Shown here in pieces: positions 7,437 to 15,648 of a stretch of DNA of 28,253 nucleotides (position 1 is its first letter; each line of letters starts with the position of its first letter). Both the position numbers and the translations under genes were made by a program. The notes under the pieces were generated by a model that saw only the letters and a list, made by a program, of their open reading frames with translations, did no database searches and was not told the origin of the DNA. The DNA lies in assembly GCA_964426915.1 (NCBI GenBank), contig CAYRTD010000039.1, positions 1-28,253 of the forward strand. Reading direction: 5' to 3'. Origin of the DNA: CAYRTD01 sp964426915 (GTDB lineage Bacteria > Bacteroidota > Bacteroidia > Bacteroidales > GCA-2748055).

Positions 7437-8198
7437 TTAAATGATCTGCTGTAGAAAGATCATGATAATAACTCCAATCACCACCGCAAATGCTACTTTT
7501 TCTTTCTTCAGGTTCTGGCATGCATCAAAAAGCAATTCGGAGATTACCATCCATATCATAGCTCCGGCAGCAAACCCCAGTCCAAAAGGTAAAAAAGGTT
7601 TGAAGCTATCCACAAAGAGGAAACTGGGAACGGCAATCAAAGGTTGTGGAATACTTGAAATGATCGCCCATAATATACTTTTCCATACAGAGATTCCTCT
7701 CGTCACGAGCACCAGCCCAATGGCAAGACCTTCGGGGATATTATGAATGGCAATAGCCGCTGAAATAAAAACTCCAAATTTATTACTATCGCCAAAAGAC
7801 ACGCCTATTCCCACACCTTCAGCGAAAGAATGGACAACCATTACCCCAACGATTATTATTGCCTTAAAGGCATTAGCGCCTTTCAGGTCTCCGACAGAAT
7901 GGCTGTTGTTATCGGATATAAACTTCCGGCTGAAATATATCATCAACAGGCCTGCGAGAATTCCAAAAAGTAAACGCCAGAGACTATAGTTAAGCCCTTC
8001 GGAAATAAGCCTGTAACTGGCTGTAAGCATAAGTCCGGCAGCAATAGAATCTCCATAGGCAGTCATGTGCCGGGTTATTTTTTTGAAGAAAAAAAAAGGA
8101 ACGGCTCCCAATCCTGTTGCAATAGCAGTAAGACTGGAATAAATGAGGACCTGCCAGTGCAAATCAAGATTTTCAAACCATATCTGAAGAAATTCCAT
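7437..8198 (-). CDS. ZIP family divalent metal transporter (GufA/ZupT type)
   Basis: ZIP proteins bring Zn2+, Fe2+ or Mn2+ into the cytoplasm. The 253-aa protein has about eight hydrophobic helices. The metal-site signatures are HSFAEG (His123, Glu127) in helix 4 and HNIPEG (His152, Glu156) in helix 5; the latter is the diagnostic ZIP motif. A histidine- and lysine-containing cytoplasmic loop sits at about 92-110. It lies 70 bp behind the sulfatase gene on the same strand. Metal preference cannot be told from the sequence. Confidence 0.93.
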   Translation of the reverse strand: MEFLQIWFENLDLHWQVLIYSSLTAIATGLGAVPFFFFKKITRHMTAYGDSIAAGLMLTASYRLISEGLNYSLWRLLFGILAGLLMIYFSRKFISDNNSHSVGDLKGANAFKAIIIVGVMVVHSFAEGVGIGVSFGDSNKFGVFISAAIAIHNIPEGLAIGLVLVTRGISVWKSILWAIISSIPQPLIAVPSFLFVDSFKPFLPFGLGFAAGAMIWMVISELLFDACQNLKKEKVAFAVVIGVIIMIFLQQII

Positions 8199-8268
8199 CC
8201 TAAACTAAAACTGATCTTTGGAATAATTTAATCGAGTTTCCTTTCATTAAATTTTAAAAAAAAAGAAA

Positions 8269-9882
8269 TTATTTTCCTGCTCTTTCAATATACTTGTCAA
8301 TATAAAACTGGTCCAGTTCTTTTGAGTCTTTGTATTTTTTCCTGAGGTTTTCAAGCCTAAGGATTAATTCAGCTCTTATTTCAGCATAAACAGGATCGTC
8401 ATATACATTATTCATTTCCAGGGGATCCTTAATCCGGTCGTATAATTCCCACTCATCGATATCGTAATAAAAATGTACGAGCTTATATTCTTTGGTAACG
8501 ATGCCATAATGACGTTTTACCATATGGATCGAGGGATATTCATAATAATGATAATAAACTTCTTCACGATCCCACTTATCATTTTCACCCTTTAACAGGG
8601 GTACCAGACTTTCTCCCTGCATGTCTCCGGGGGCGTCGATGCCGGCAGCATCCAGAAAGGTCTGGGCAAAATCAAGATTTTGTACCATTTCATTGTTTAC
8701 CGATCCGGGTTCAACAACTCCCGGCCACTGAACAAGAAGAGGTGTTTTGAATGATTCATCATAAATAAAGCGCTTGTCAAACCAGCCGTGTTCTCCAAGA
8801 TAGAATCCCTGGTCGGAAGTATAAACAACAATAGTATTTTCTGAAATGCCGGTTTCTTCAAGATAGTCCAGCACTTCTCCTACTCCTTCATCAACAGACA
8901 TAATACTGGCCAGATAATCCTGCATGTATCGCTGGAAACGCCATCTCATTAATTCTTTTTCATCCATATCCGGATAATTCTCTTTAAATTCCTGGTTCAT
9001 CGGATAATAAACCGAATCCCATGAGGCTTTTTGTTCAGAGGTCATCCGCTCGAACATATTTTCAAGAGCTCTTTTATCCCAGGTGGTAGTCGGCTCAATC
9101 CCCAGTTCTTCCACGATTTCGGGATAGATCTTCGAGTCTCCTGACCAATTCATATGCTCAAGAATATTCATCTCAGCCTCCTTTGCAGCGGTTCCCGTAC
9201 CACTGTAATCATCGAACAAAGTTGGAGGTTCCGGAAATTTCCTGTTTATGAATTCCTTATAATGCCTTTCTGCTGGTTCCCACTCCCGATGGGGAGCCTT
9301 ATGAAGATAGAAAAGCAGGAAGGGTTTATTCTCCTGCCTCCTGTTCTTAAGCCAGTCGAGGGTCATATCGGTGATTATGTCTGTGCAGTAACCTTCCACG
9401 TTTATTTTTCCATCATTGGTATAAAAATCGGGATTATAATAATTTCCCTGTCCGGGCAGAATCTTAAATTCATCAATACCTTTGGGATTATTTCCGAAAT
9501 GTAATTTTCCAAACATTGCCGTCTGATAACCGGCCTCCTGAAAGATCTGAGGGAAAGTAATCTGGGTGGTGTCAAAAAGAGAACGGTTATCAATTTTCCC
9601 GTTTATGTGATTGTGCTTACCGGTAAGAATAACAGCACGTGAAGGACCACATATGGAATTTGTTACACAGGCATTGGAAAACAACATACCCTGATTAGCA
9701 ATGCGGTCTATGTTAGGGGTTTCAATAAGATGATCACTGTAGGCGCTGATTGCCTGATAAGCATGATCATCGGACATAATGAAGATTATATTCGGGGGTT
9801 GTGAGTTTTCATTTTTTTGCTGGCAGGATCCCAGTCCGGCAGCAAGCACCATTGTCCCGATTAAATGAGCAGTAAATTTCAT
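8269..9882 (-). CDS. Sulfatase (family S1, Cys-type), lipoprotein
   Basis: Hydrolyses sulfate esters, probably from a sulfated polysaccharide. Numbered from the ATG at 9882 (537 aa), a lipobox LGSC gives Cys20. Metal-binding DD follows at 38-39 (IMSDDHAY). The signature CGPSR with Cys78 is the residue matured to formylglycine, and TGKH follows. Later blocks are YTSDQGFYLGEHGW and a C-terminal FYYDIDEWELYDRIKDP typical of the family end domain. An upstream ATG at 9921 would add 13 residues ahead of the signal peptide, so I chose the shorter start. No SusC/SusD pair, glycosidase or maturase is in the window, so the substrate is unknown; arylsulfatase, iduronate or GlcNAc-6-sulfate types are all possible. 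Confidence 0.93.
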   Translation of the reverse strand: MKFTAHLIGTMVLAAGLGSCQQKNENSQPPNIIFIMSDDHAYQAISAYSDHLIETPNIDRIANQGMLFSNACVTNSICGPSRAVILTGKHNHINGKIDNRSLFDTTQITFPQIFQEAGYQTAMFGKLHFGNNPKGIDEFKILPGQGNYYNPDFYTNDGKINVEGYCTDIITDMTLDWLKNRRQENKPFLLFYLHKAPHREWEPAERHYKEFINRKFPEPPTLFDDYSGTGTAAKEAEMNILEHMNWSGDSKIYPEIVEELGIEPTTTWDKRALENMFERMTSEQKASWDSVYYPMNQEFKENYPDMDEKELMRWRFQRYMQDYLASIMSVDEGVGEVLDYLEETGISENTIVVYTSDQGFYLGEHGWFDKRFIYDESFKTPLLVQWPGVVEPGSVNNEMVQNLDFAQTFLDAAGIDAPGDMQGESLVPLLKGENDKWDREEVYYHYYEYPSIHMVKRHYGIVTKEYKLVHFYYDIDEWELYDRIKDPLEMNNVYDDPVYAEIRAELILRLENLRKKYKDSKELDQFYIDKYIERAGK

Positions 9883-9996
9883 AGTACAGATCTTTGATTT
9901 TTTCACATGGATATATTTCAAACAATAAAGATAAAAAAAAACAGAATAAAATAGCCTGGAATACCCGGAATGCTGACAAGCAAAAGCCAGGAAGTT

Positions 9997-10217
9997 ATGA
10001 CCCCCACAGCAGGTAAGGGATGATTTGAAAGAAGAGAAAAACGCTTTATTAATAGCTTCCCTGTTGAAAGAGAGATTATAATGCTCAGCTAAATGCTACA
10101 GCCAGAGGTCAATATCCGAAAACAGGAATATTAACATGTCTGGACAGCCGAATCCCGGTTGAAACCACTTTTGATCAGGGTATCGGGGAGGTTTTCATCG
10201 GAAGGGTAGCCGGTAAT
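9997..10217 (+). pseudogene. Remnant of a beta-carbonic anhydrase gene (frameshifted and truncated)
   Basis: Conceptual translation over three frames gives a recognisable beta-carbonic anhydrase N-terminal half. Frame from ATG 9997: MTP, then after one extra C in a C5 run QQVRDDLKE; after a second shift near 10040, RFINSFPVER; after an apparent extra AG near 10070, RDYNAQLNATARGQYPKTG, then ILTCLDSRIPVETTFDQG and IGEVFIGRVAGNI. CLDSR is the family zinc motif (CxDSR), and FDQGIG...RVAGN is diagnostic. The frame then stays open to about 10402, but the sequence no longer resembles the family, and the second zinc motif (HxxC) is missing. The gene is therefore dead and its 3' half has been lost or replaced. 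Confidence 0.8.
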
Positions 10218-10284
10218 ATTAAGAACTTTTTGTTCATAATGTCCGATAACACAGTAAAAGCGGAAGTTACATGTTATTTATCAT

Positions 10285-10315
10285 TTTTTTATAGCAATGG
10301 AAGTGTTTATTTTTG
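10285..10315 (+). promoter_or_regulatory. Predicted promoter of tdh-kbl
   Basis: TATTTTTG at 10308-10315 is a full match to the Bacteroidota -7 consensus TAnnTTTG, with a T-run around 10284-10290 about 19-20 bases upstream in the place of TTTG. It predicts a leader of roughly 65 bases before the tdh ATG. Confidence 0.4.
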
Positions 10316-10387
10316 GGGAAGTTGGAAAAAAGGGGAGATCAGACACTCGACTTTATTGTCAGACTCTAATCAAGAACATAAAAATTT

Positions 10388-11350
10388 ATGGAAAAAATAA
10401 TGGTCATCGGCGCCTCGGGGCAGATAGGTTCGGAACTGGTTACTGAGTTACGTCAAATCTATGGTGCTGCTAATGTATTTGCAACAGATATTAAACCCGG
10501 CCCTCCTGATATAGTCGAAGGAGGGCCGTTTCAGACCCTTGATGTAATGGATGATAAGCAGTTGATCCACTTCATTATACGGCATAAAATCACCCAGATA
10601 TATCACCTTGCAGCTGTACTGTCGGGAAACGCTGAAAAACTTCCTATACAGGCATGGCATATCAACATGGAGAGTCTGCTGAATGTGCTTGAAATTGCAA
10701 AAATGGTGGAAGACGTGAAAAAAGTCTTCTGGCCCAGCTCCATCGCAGTTTTCGGTCCTACCACACCAAGTCTTGAAACTCCACAGCTAACCGTAATGGA
10801 ACCCATTACGGTGTACGGAGTTTCCAAACTGGCAGGAGAGCGCTGGTGCGATTATTATTATAACAAGTATAATGTGGATGTAAGAAGTATCCGGTATCCT
10901 GGTCTTATTAGCTACAAGACTGAAGCAGGAGGCGGAACCACCGACTATGCTGTTGAAATCTATTATGAAGCCGTCAGAAATGGCAACTATGAATGTTTTC
11001 TAAGCAAAAATACTTCCCTTCCAATGCTTTTTATGCCTGATGCTGTAAGAGCAACAATCGAACTGATGGAAGCAGAACGCTCTGGACTGCGGGTTCACAG
11101 TTCTTATAATCTGGGAGGATTCAGTGTAAACCCGGATGATATTTTGCGGGAGATAAAAAAACATATTCCCGATTTTTCAGTAACTTATAACCCAGATTTC
11201 CGACAGGCAATTGCCGACAGCTGGCCTCAAAGCATTGATGACACGATTGCCCGTGAGGACTGGGGATTTGACTATGAGTATGATCTTGAGAAGATGACTG
11301 TGGTTATGCTTAAGGAGATTAAAAAAAAATTAAATAGTGTCTGTCCATAA
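10388..11350 (+). CDS. tdh: L-threonine 3-dehydrogenase, short-chain (SDR/epimerase-like) type
   Basis: Oxidises L-threonine with NAD+ to 2-amino-3-ketobutyrate. The 320-aa protein is an extended-SDR Rossmann enzyme: GASGQIG (8-14) for NAD, WPSSIAVFG (115-123) with the active-site Ser, and YGVSK with Tyr143 and Lys147. The general family is NAD-dependent epimerase/dehydratase; the specific call rests on similarity of the WPSSIAVFG and YRYPGLIS-type blocks to known SDR TDHs and on the next gene being kbl. The last codons (NSVCP, stop) lie in sequence shared with the right edge of the window, so a repeat seems to supply the C-terminus. Confidence 0.9.
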   Translation: MEKIMVIGASGQIGSELVTELRQIYGAANVFATDIKPGPPDIVEGGPFQTLDVMDDKQLIHFIIRHKITQIYHLAAVLSGNAEKLPIQAWHINMESLLNVLEIAKMVEDVKKVFWPSSIAVFGPTTPSLETPQLTVMEPITVYGVSKLAGERWCDYYYNKYNVDVRSIRYPGLISYKTEAGGGTTDYAVEIYYEAVRNGNYECFLSKNTSLPMLFMPDAVRATIELMEAERSGLRVHSSYNLGGFSVNPDDILREIKKHIPDFSVTYNPDFRQAIADSWPQSIDDTIAREDWGFDYEYDLEKMTVVMLKEIKKKLNSVCP

Positions 11351-11380
11351 TGTCCAATATCTGCGTTGCTGCAGTTGAAC
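11330..11380 (+). repeat. Fragment of an interspersed repeat at the tdh-kbl junction
   Basis: AGTGTCTGTC after TTAAAT occurs here (11330-11344) and at 28118-28134. Further right, TAATGTCCAATATC and CTGCAGTT resemble TAATGTTCGAGATC and CTGCAGTA near the window end. The order of the shared words is the same in both places, which suggests one decayed repeat family. Confidence 0.45.
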
Positions 11381-11419
11381 AAAAACCTATATCTGATAGA
11401 CCTTATAAAAAATAAACTT

Positions 11420-12610
11420 ATGTTTGGAAAAATTAAAGATCACCTGCAAAAAGAGCTTCAGGAAATTAAAGAAGCCGGACTTTTCAAAGAAGAAAGGATT
11501 ATAGTTTCTCCACAGGGCGCAGAGATAAAACTGAATTCCGGAAAGGAAGTGCTAAACTTTTGCGCCAATAATTACCTGGGACTATCCAACCATCCGGAAT
11601 TGAGAAAAGCGGCAAAAGATGCTCTTGATACTCATGGATATGGAATGTCATCCGTTCGCTTTATCTGTGGAACAACCGATCTGCATAAAAAACTGGAGAT
11701 GAAGATTGCAAAGTATTTCGGAACAGAAGATACCATTCTTTATGCTGCATGTTTTGATGCTAATGGAGGACTTTTCGAGCCCATTCTCACAGCTGAAGAT
11801 GCGATCATTTCTGATGAACTCAACCATGCTTCCATAATTGATGGTGTCAGATTATGTAAAGCACAACGTTACAGATATAAAACCGCCGACATGAGTGATC
11901 TGGAAGAAAAGCTGAAAGAAGCCCAGTCCCAGCGTTTCAGGGTAATTGTCACCGACGGCGTATTTTCCATGGACGGTCATGTGGCTCCCGTGGATAAAAT
12001 CGTTAAACTCGCTGAAAAATATGATGCCATGGTTATGGTGGATGAATGTCATTCACACGGAGTAGTGGGCGAAACCGGGAAAGGAGTAACCGAGCTTTAT
12101 AATATCCGTGGTGAAGTGGATATTATCACCGGCACACTTGGAAAATCCTATGGTGGCGCCATTGGTGGATTTACAACAGGAAGGAAGGAGATAATCGAAC
12201 TTTTAAGACAACGCTCACGTCCCTATTTATTCTCCAATTCATTGCCACCGGCAGTTGCTGCTGCAGGAATTCGCATGATAGATATGATGGATGAAACCAA
12301 CGAGCTGCAGGATAGGCTCCACAAGAATACCAATTTTTTTCTGAGGAAAATGAAAGATGCCGGATTTGATATAAAACCCACCCAGTCGGCCATCTGCGCC
12401 GTAATGCTATATGATGCGAAACTCTCGCAGGAATTTGCAAACAAACTCCTGGAAGAAGGAATATATGTCATAGGCTTTTATTACCCGGTAGTTCCAAAAG
12501 ACAAAGCAAGAATAAGAGTACAGCTTTCGGCAGCTCACGAACAGGAACATCTGGACAAGGCGATTGGGGCTTTTTGTAAGGTAGGAAAAGAATTAAAGGT
12601 TATTAATTAG
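11420..12610 (+). CDS. kbl: Glycine C-acetyltransferase (2-amino-3-ketobutyrate CoA ligase)
   Basis: A PLP enzyme of the alpha-oxoamine synthase family; it splits 2-amino-3-ketobutyrate with CoA into glycine and acetyl-CoA, completing threonine breakdown begun by the preceding tdh. From the ATG at 11420 it is 396 aa, close to the E. coli enzyme (398 aa). Seen: NFCANNYLGL (46-55), DELNHASIIDG with His136, MVDECHSHG with Asp208, and GTLGKSYGG with the PLP lysine Lys242. A longer frame from a TTG at 11366 would add 18 residues lying in repeat sequence and is unlikely. The gap to tdh is 69 bp. Confidence 0.96.
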   Translation: MFGKIKDHLQKELQEIKEAGLFKEERIIVSPQGAEIKLNSGKEVLNFCANNYLGLSNHPELRKAAKDALDTHGYGMSSVRFICGTTDLHKKLEMKIAKYFGTEDTILYAACFDANGGLFEPILTAEDAIISDELNHASIIDGVRLCKAQRYRYKTADMSDLEEKLKEAQSQRFRVIVTDGVFSMDGHVAPVDKIVKLAEKYDAMVMVDECHSHGVVGETGKGVTELYNIRGEVDIITGTLGKSYGGAIGGFTTGRKEIIELLRQRSRPYLFSNSLPPAVAAAGIRMIDMMDETNELQDRLHKNTNFFLRKMKDAGFDIKPTQSAICAVMLYDAKLSQEFANKLLEEGIYVIGFYYPVVPKDKARIRVQLSAAHEQEHLDKAIGAFCKVGKELKVIN

Positions 12611-12638
12611 TATTTACAAAAACACACAAACTATAACT

Positions 12639-13007
12639 ATGAATTTTCTTGGTAACCTTATCTGGTTGATATTCGGAGGATTTATTATAGCCCTGGAATA
12701 TTTCATTGCCAGCCTGCTTTTATTTGTAACGATTATTGGAATACCTTTTGGATTTCAGACATTAAAGCTTGCATCCCTGGCACTTTGGCCCTTCGGTCAA
12801 CATACTTACATAGAGGCTCCGGGAGGATCCCTGGGATGCCTTCTGAACTTAATATGGCTGATCCTGGGAGGCATCTGGATTGCCCTGACCCATCTGGGAC
12901 TTGGAATTCTTTTCTCTATAACCATTATCGGAATTCCTTTTGGGGTTCAGCATTTTAAGCTGGCATCTCTGGCTCTTAGCCCCTTTGGAAAAACCATTAA
13001 CCTTTAG
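12639..13007 (+). CDS. YccF-domain inner membrane protein
   Basis: A 122-residue, very hydrophobic protein made of two tandem YccF units: residues 6-53 (NLIWLIFGG ... IIGIPFG ... LASLALWPFG) and 69-117 (NLIWLILGG ... IIGIPFG ... LASLALSPFG). Each unit contains two hydrophobic segments. The family is widespread but without an established biochemical role. It follows kbl by 28 bp with no terminator between, so it may be co-transcribed. Confidence 0.9.
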   Translation: MNFLGNLIWLIFGGFIIALEYFIASLLLFVTIIGIPFGFQTLKLASLALWPFGQHTYIEAPGGSLGCLLNLIWLILGGIWIALTHLGLGILFSITIIGIPFGVQHFKLASLALSPFGKTINL

Positions 13008-13021
13008 TGACAAAACTTTTA

Positions 13022-13029
13022 TATTTTTG
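13022..13029 (+). promoter_or_regulatory. Possible -7 box for the TraB-pabB-pabC run
   Basis: TATTTTTG matches TAnnTTTG in the 70-bp gap before the TraB/GumN gene, about 48 bases before its ATG. No good -33 box at the usual spacing, so the promoter is tentative. Confidence 0.3.
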
Positions 13030-13077
13030 TGACTTAAATACAATGAATTACTTTTTCCTTTAAATACCAGACATGTT

Positions 13078-13983
13078 ATGAGAAAAATTCTGAGTCCCGC
13101 GTATTCACTGCTCCTGATCCTTAGCATTTTATTATCCGGAGTCCCGCATATTAAGGCCCAGACATCCGGCCCTAAAACTGTTTTCTGGGGAATTAGCGGG
13201 AATGGCCTTGCTCAGCAATCTTACCTTTTCGGGACGATACATATTATACCAAAATCGCAGTTTAAGGCTTATGATATTGCAGACAAAAAGCTTAGGGAGA
13301 GCGAACAGATGATTCTTGAAATGGAGATTGATGTGCCATTGAAAACCCAGATGGAATGGGCCAGAAAATTAATGCTTCCGGAAGGAAAAACCATTCAGGA
13401 TTATATGGATAAAGAGAAATATGATGTTTTACATTCTTATGCCCTTGACAGCCTGAATATAAAAAAAATCCTCTATAATACCTATATAAAAATGAAACCC
13501 TTTGCCTTTTATTCGGCCCTGATCCCACATGTGATAGGAAAGAAAATTGAGGGCTACGATATGTATTACTCTGAAATAGCTAAAAAAGAAGAAATACCCG
13601 TAGTCGGTCTTGAAAGTTTCGAATTTCAGCTTGCTATTTTTGATTCAATTCCCTACGAAAAACAGTTGGACATGTTTTTTGACGAAGATAGCCCCGATCT
13701 GGTGAGTGAAATGCAAAAAATGATCGACATGTATCTTTCCCATGATATTTACTCTATGGCAGATGCTCTTAATGAAGAAGAAGCCATCGGTTACGCAGAA
13801 TTAGAAAGTGAACTTCTGATTAAAAGAAATAAGGACTGGGTAGAGAAACTATTGGTTTTAATGAATGAAAAATCTTCTTTTATTGCTGTGGGAGCGGCCC
13901 ATCTGGCAGGAAAACACGGACTTATCATTCAATTGAGGGAGAAAGGATATAATGTAGAGCCGATAATGTTAAATGATCATTGA
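13078..13983 (+). CDS. TraB/GumN family protein, exported
   Basis: A 301-residue protein with an N-terminal signal peptide (cleavage near KAQT, residue 27). The family marks are SYLFGTIHI (GTIH at 52-55) near the start and GAAHLAG (272-278) near the end, the two conserved GxxH blocks of the TraB/GumN (Tiki-like) superfamily, for which metal-dependent peptidase activity has been shown in animal Tiki proteins. The function of bacterial members is largely unknown. Its stop overlaps the start of pabB (TGATG), so expression is coupled to the folate genes, though no functional link is evident. Confidence 0.88.
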   Translation: MRKILSPAYSLLLILSILLSGVPHIKAQTSGPKTVFWGISGNGLAQQSYLFGTIHIIPKSQFKAYDIADKKLRESEQMILEMEIDVPLKTQMEWARKLMLPEGKTIQDYMDKEKYDVLHSYALDSLNIKKILYNTYIKMKPFAFYSALIPHVIGKKIEGYDMYYSEIAKKEEIPVVGLESFEFQLAIFDSIPYEKQLDMFFDEDSPDLVSEMQKMIDMYLSHDIYSMADALNEEEAIGYAELESELLIKRNKDWVEKLLVLMNEKSSFIAVGAAHLAGKHGLIIQLREKGYNVEPIMLNDH

Positions 13984-14951
13984 TGCAGAAAGAGTGGATC
14001 CTGAAAATGAATAAACTGGCTGAAGAAAAAAAGCCTTTTCTTTTCATAATCGATTTTAATCTGAAAACTCCCATAATTGAGGAGCTGGATAATATCCATC
14101 CTCATAACCTTCTTTACTTCTTAAACGGGAAAACCAATCAGGAGAATGAACTTCCTTTCTCCTATCCCATAGAAATTAGTGCCAAACCTCCCGAATATAA
14201 AGATTTCCTCAGGAAATATAACCGTGTCAGGTCTGAAATACAAGCCGGAAATACTTATCTTTTAAATCTTACATTCAGGCATCCTGTAATTATAAATGCA
14301 TCTCTGAGGGATGTCTTTTACTACAGCAGGGCAAAATATAAATTATGGGTCGGGGACAAACTGGTCGTATTCTCCCCCGAGTCATTTGTTAAGATTAAGA
14401 AAGGGAAGATTTTTACTTTCCCTATGAAAGGAACAGCAGAAAAAACAGATGAGGATTCGGCGGAACAACTGCTTAATGACCCCAAGGAGGCGGCTGAACA
14501 TGCCACCATTACAGATCTGCTGAGAAATGATCTGGGTCGTGTTGCAAATAATATTAATGTTGAACGTTATCGTTATATTAGTGAAATAGCGACAGGCAAC
14601 AAAACCCTGTTGCAGGTAAGTTCGGAAATTACAGGTGAACTGACACAAAAATATCTGGAGCGCCCCGGTGATCTTTTTGAAGAATTGCTTCCAGCCGGTT
14701 CTGTTACCGGAGCTCCCAAAAAGAAGACGGTGGAGATCATTAAAACTATAGAAAATTACGAACGTGGTTTTTATACAGGCGTTTTTGGGTTGTTTGATGG
14801 TGAAAACATCGATTCAGCGGTAATGATCAGGTATATGGAGAATACCGGGGGAAAGACCTACTATAAAAGTGGAGGCGGAATTACCTTTATGAGCGATCCT
14901 GAAAAAGAATACCAAGAAATTATACAAAAAATCTATGTGCCGGTTCATTGA
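13983..14951 (+). CDS. pabB: Aminodeoxychorismate synthase component I
   Basis: Converts chorismate plus ammonia to 4-amino-4-deoxychorismate, the first committed step to p-aminobenzoate. The 322-aa protein covers the chorismate-binding domain with little N-terminal extension. Seen: VFSPESFVKI (129-138); PMKGT with Lys149, where PabB has lysine and anthranilate synthase does not; LLRNDLGRV (179-187); PAGSVTGAPK (237-246); and GFYTGVFGLF (262-271). I use the ATG at 13983, which overlaps the TraB stop by one base, rather than the TTG three bases earlier. A glutaminase partner (PabA) is not in the window. pabC overlaps its end by 17 bases. Confidence 0.93.
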   Translation: MQKEWILKMNKLAEEKKPFLFIIDFNLKTPIIEELDNIHPHNLLYFLNGKTNQENELPFSYPIEISAKPPEYKDFLRKYNRVRSEIQAGNTYLLNLTFRHPVIINASLRDVFYYSRAKYKLWVGDKLVVFSPESFVKIKKGKIFTFPMKGTAEKTDEDSAEQLLNDPKEAAEHATITDLLRNDLGRVANNINVERYRYISEIATGNKTLLQVSSEITGELTQKYLERPGDLFEELLPAGSVTGAPKKKTVEIIKTIENYERGFYTGVFGLFDGENIDSAVMIRYMENTGGKTYYKSGGGITFMSDPEKEYQEIIQKIYVPVH

Positions 14952-15531
14952 GACCATACAAATAATAAATGGGAAATTACTGAATTCCGGATATCATCAG
15001 AAACGGGTGGAAAGAACATTTGCGAATTTTTTTCCCGGAAATGCTGTTTTTGATATCCCTTCCTTTTTAAGAAAACATTCCCTGCCCGGCAGGGGAAGAT
15101 ACCGTTGTACCCTATCCTACAGCAATGATCCTGAAGAAATAAGCATAACTGAATACAAGCCGCGCAAGATCAAAAGTCTTAAACTCGTAACCGTCAACAA
15201 CATTGAATATTCCTGGAAATATGCCAACCGGACGGAACTTAACAGATTGTTGGAGACCTGTTTACTCAATGAAGAAATCATTATCATAAAAAATGGCTTC
15301 ATAACTGATACATCGTATACAAATTTGGTATTCCATGACGGCGAAAAGTGGCTTACCCCTTCTTCGCCGCTACTAAAAGGCACCCGGAGACAGAAACTTC
15401 TGGAGGAGGGAAAGATCCTGGAGTCGGAAATCAGGTTACAGGACCTGGGGAAGTTCACAAAATGTTCACTCATCAATGCAATGATGGACATTGGAGAACT
15501 GGAAGTGAATATTCAAAATATCGTCAGCTGA
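14935..15531 (+). CDS. pabC: Aminodeoxychorismate lyase (class IV aminotransferase fold), short form
   Basis: Fold-type IV PLP protein that releases pyruvate from aminodeoxychorismate to give p-aminobenzoate. The 198 residues include the probable PLP lysine in YSWKYANR (Lys95), NGFITDTSYTNLVF (120-133) and W-TP-SPLLKGTRR (139-152), the usual class IV blocks. It is much shorter than E. coli PabC (269 aa); compact forms are common in Bacteroidota. The assignment as PabC rather than another class IV enzyme rests mainly on its 17-base overlap with pabB. Confidence 0.88.
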   Translation: MCRFIETIQIINGKLLNSGYHQKRVERTFANFFPGNAVFDIPSFLRKHSLPGRGRYRCTLSYSNDPEEISITEYKPRKIKSLKLVTVNNIEYSWKYANRTELNRLLETCLLNEEIIIIKNGFITDTSYTNLVFHDGEKWLTPSSPLLKGTRRQKLLEEGKILESEIRLQDLGKFTKCSLINAMMDIGELEVNIQNIVS

Positions 15532-15543
15532 CCTCAGTTTCAA

Positions 15544-15621
15544 AAAAGAGGGTGTCTAAAAAGTAATAATCATTTTAAAAGAACTTACAAATTAAAAAAT
15601 ACTTTTTAGACAACCTCTTTT
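15544..15621. repeat. Inverted-repeat element (copy A) between pabC and the RNR gene
   Basis: Outer arms of 22 bases (15544-15565 and 15600-15621) match at 21 positions; the core word is GTCTAAAAAGTA. A 34-base AT-rich centre lies between. A diverged copy is at 6582-6664. It could be a MITE-like element; its position between two convergent genes and its T-rich ends mean the RNA hairpin may also act as a bidirectional terminator. Confidence 0.75.
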
Positions 15622-15648
15622 CCATCGATTGTTATTTGCAAGTAAAAA

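Larger units (their letters stand above)
9883..10387. other. Intergenic region between divergent sulfatase and tdh, with a gene fossil
   Basis: Holds the decayed beta-carbonic anhydrase fragment (9997-10217) and then about 170 bp of non-homologous AT-rich sequence with a candidate tdh promoter. The minus strand at about 9922-9932 has a TATCTTTA box that may belong to the sulfatase promoter; its -33 region is only a T-run. Confidence 0.6.

Noticed and set aside
9883..9921. Longer sulfatase start at 9921
   Set aside because: It would put 13 residues before a good lipoprotein signal peptide; the ATG at 9882 gives the normal form.
10218..10402. Continuation of the carbonic anhydrase frame as a real protein
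   Set aside because: The frame is open but the residues no longer resemble the family and it runs into the tdh start; chance open frame.
11366..11419. Longer kbl start from TTG
   Set aside because: The added residues are encoded in repeat-like sequence and the family N-terminus begins at the ATG 11420.
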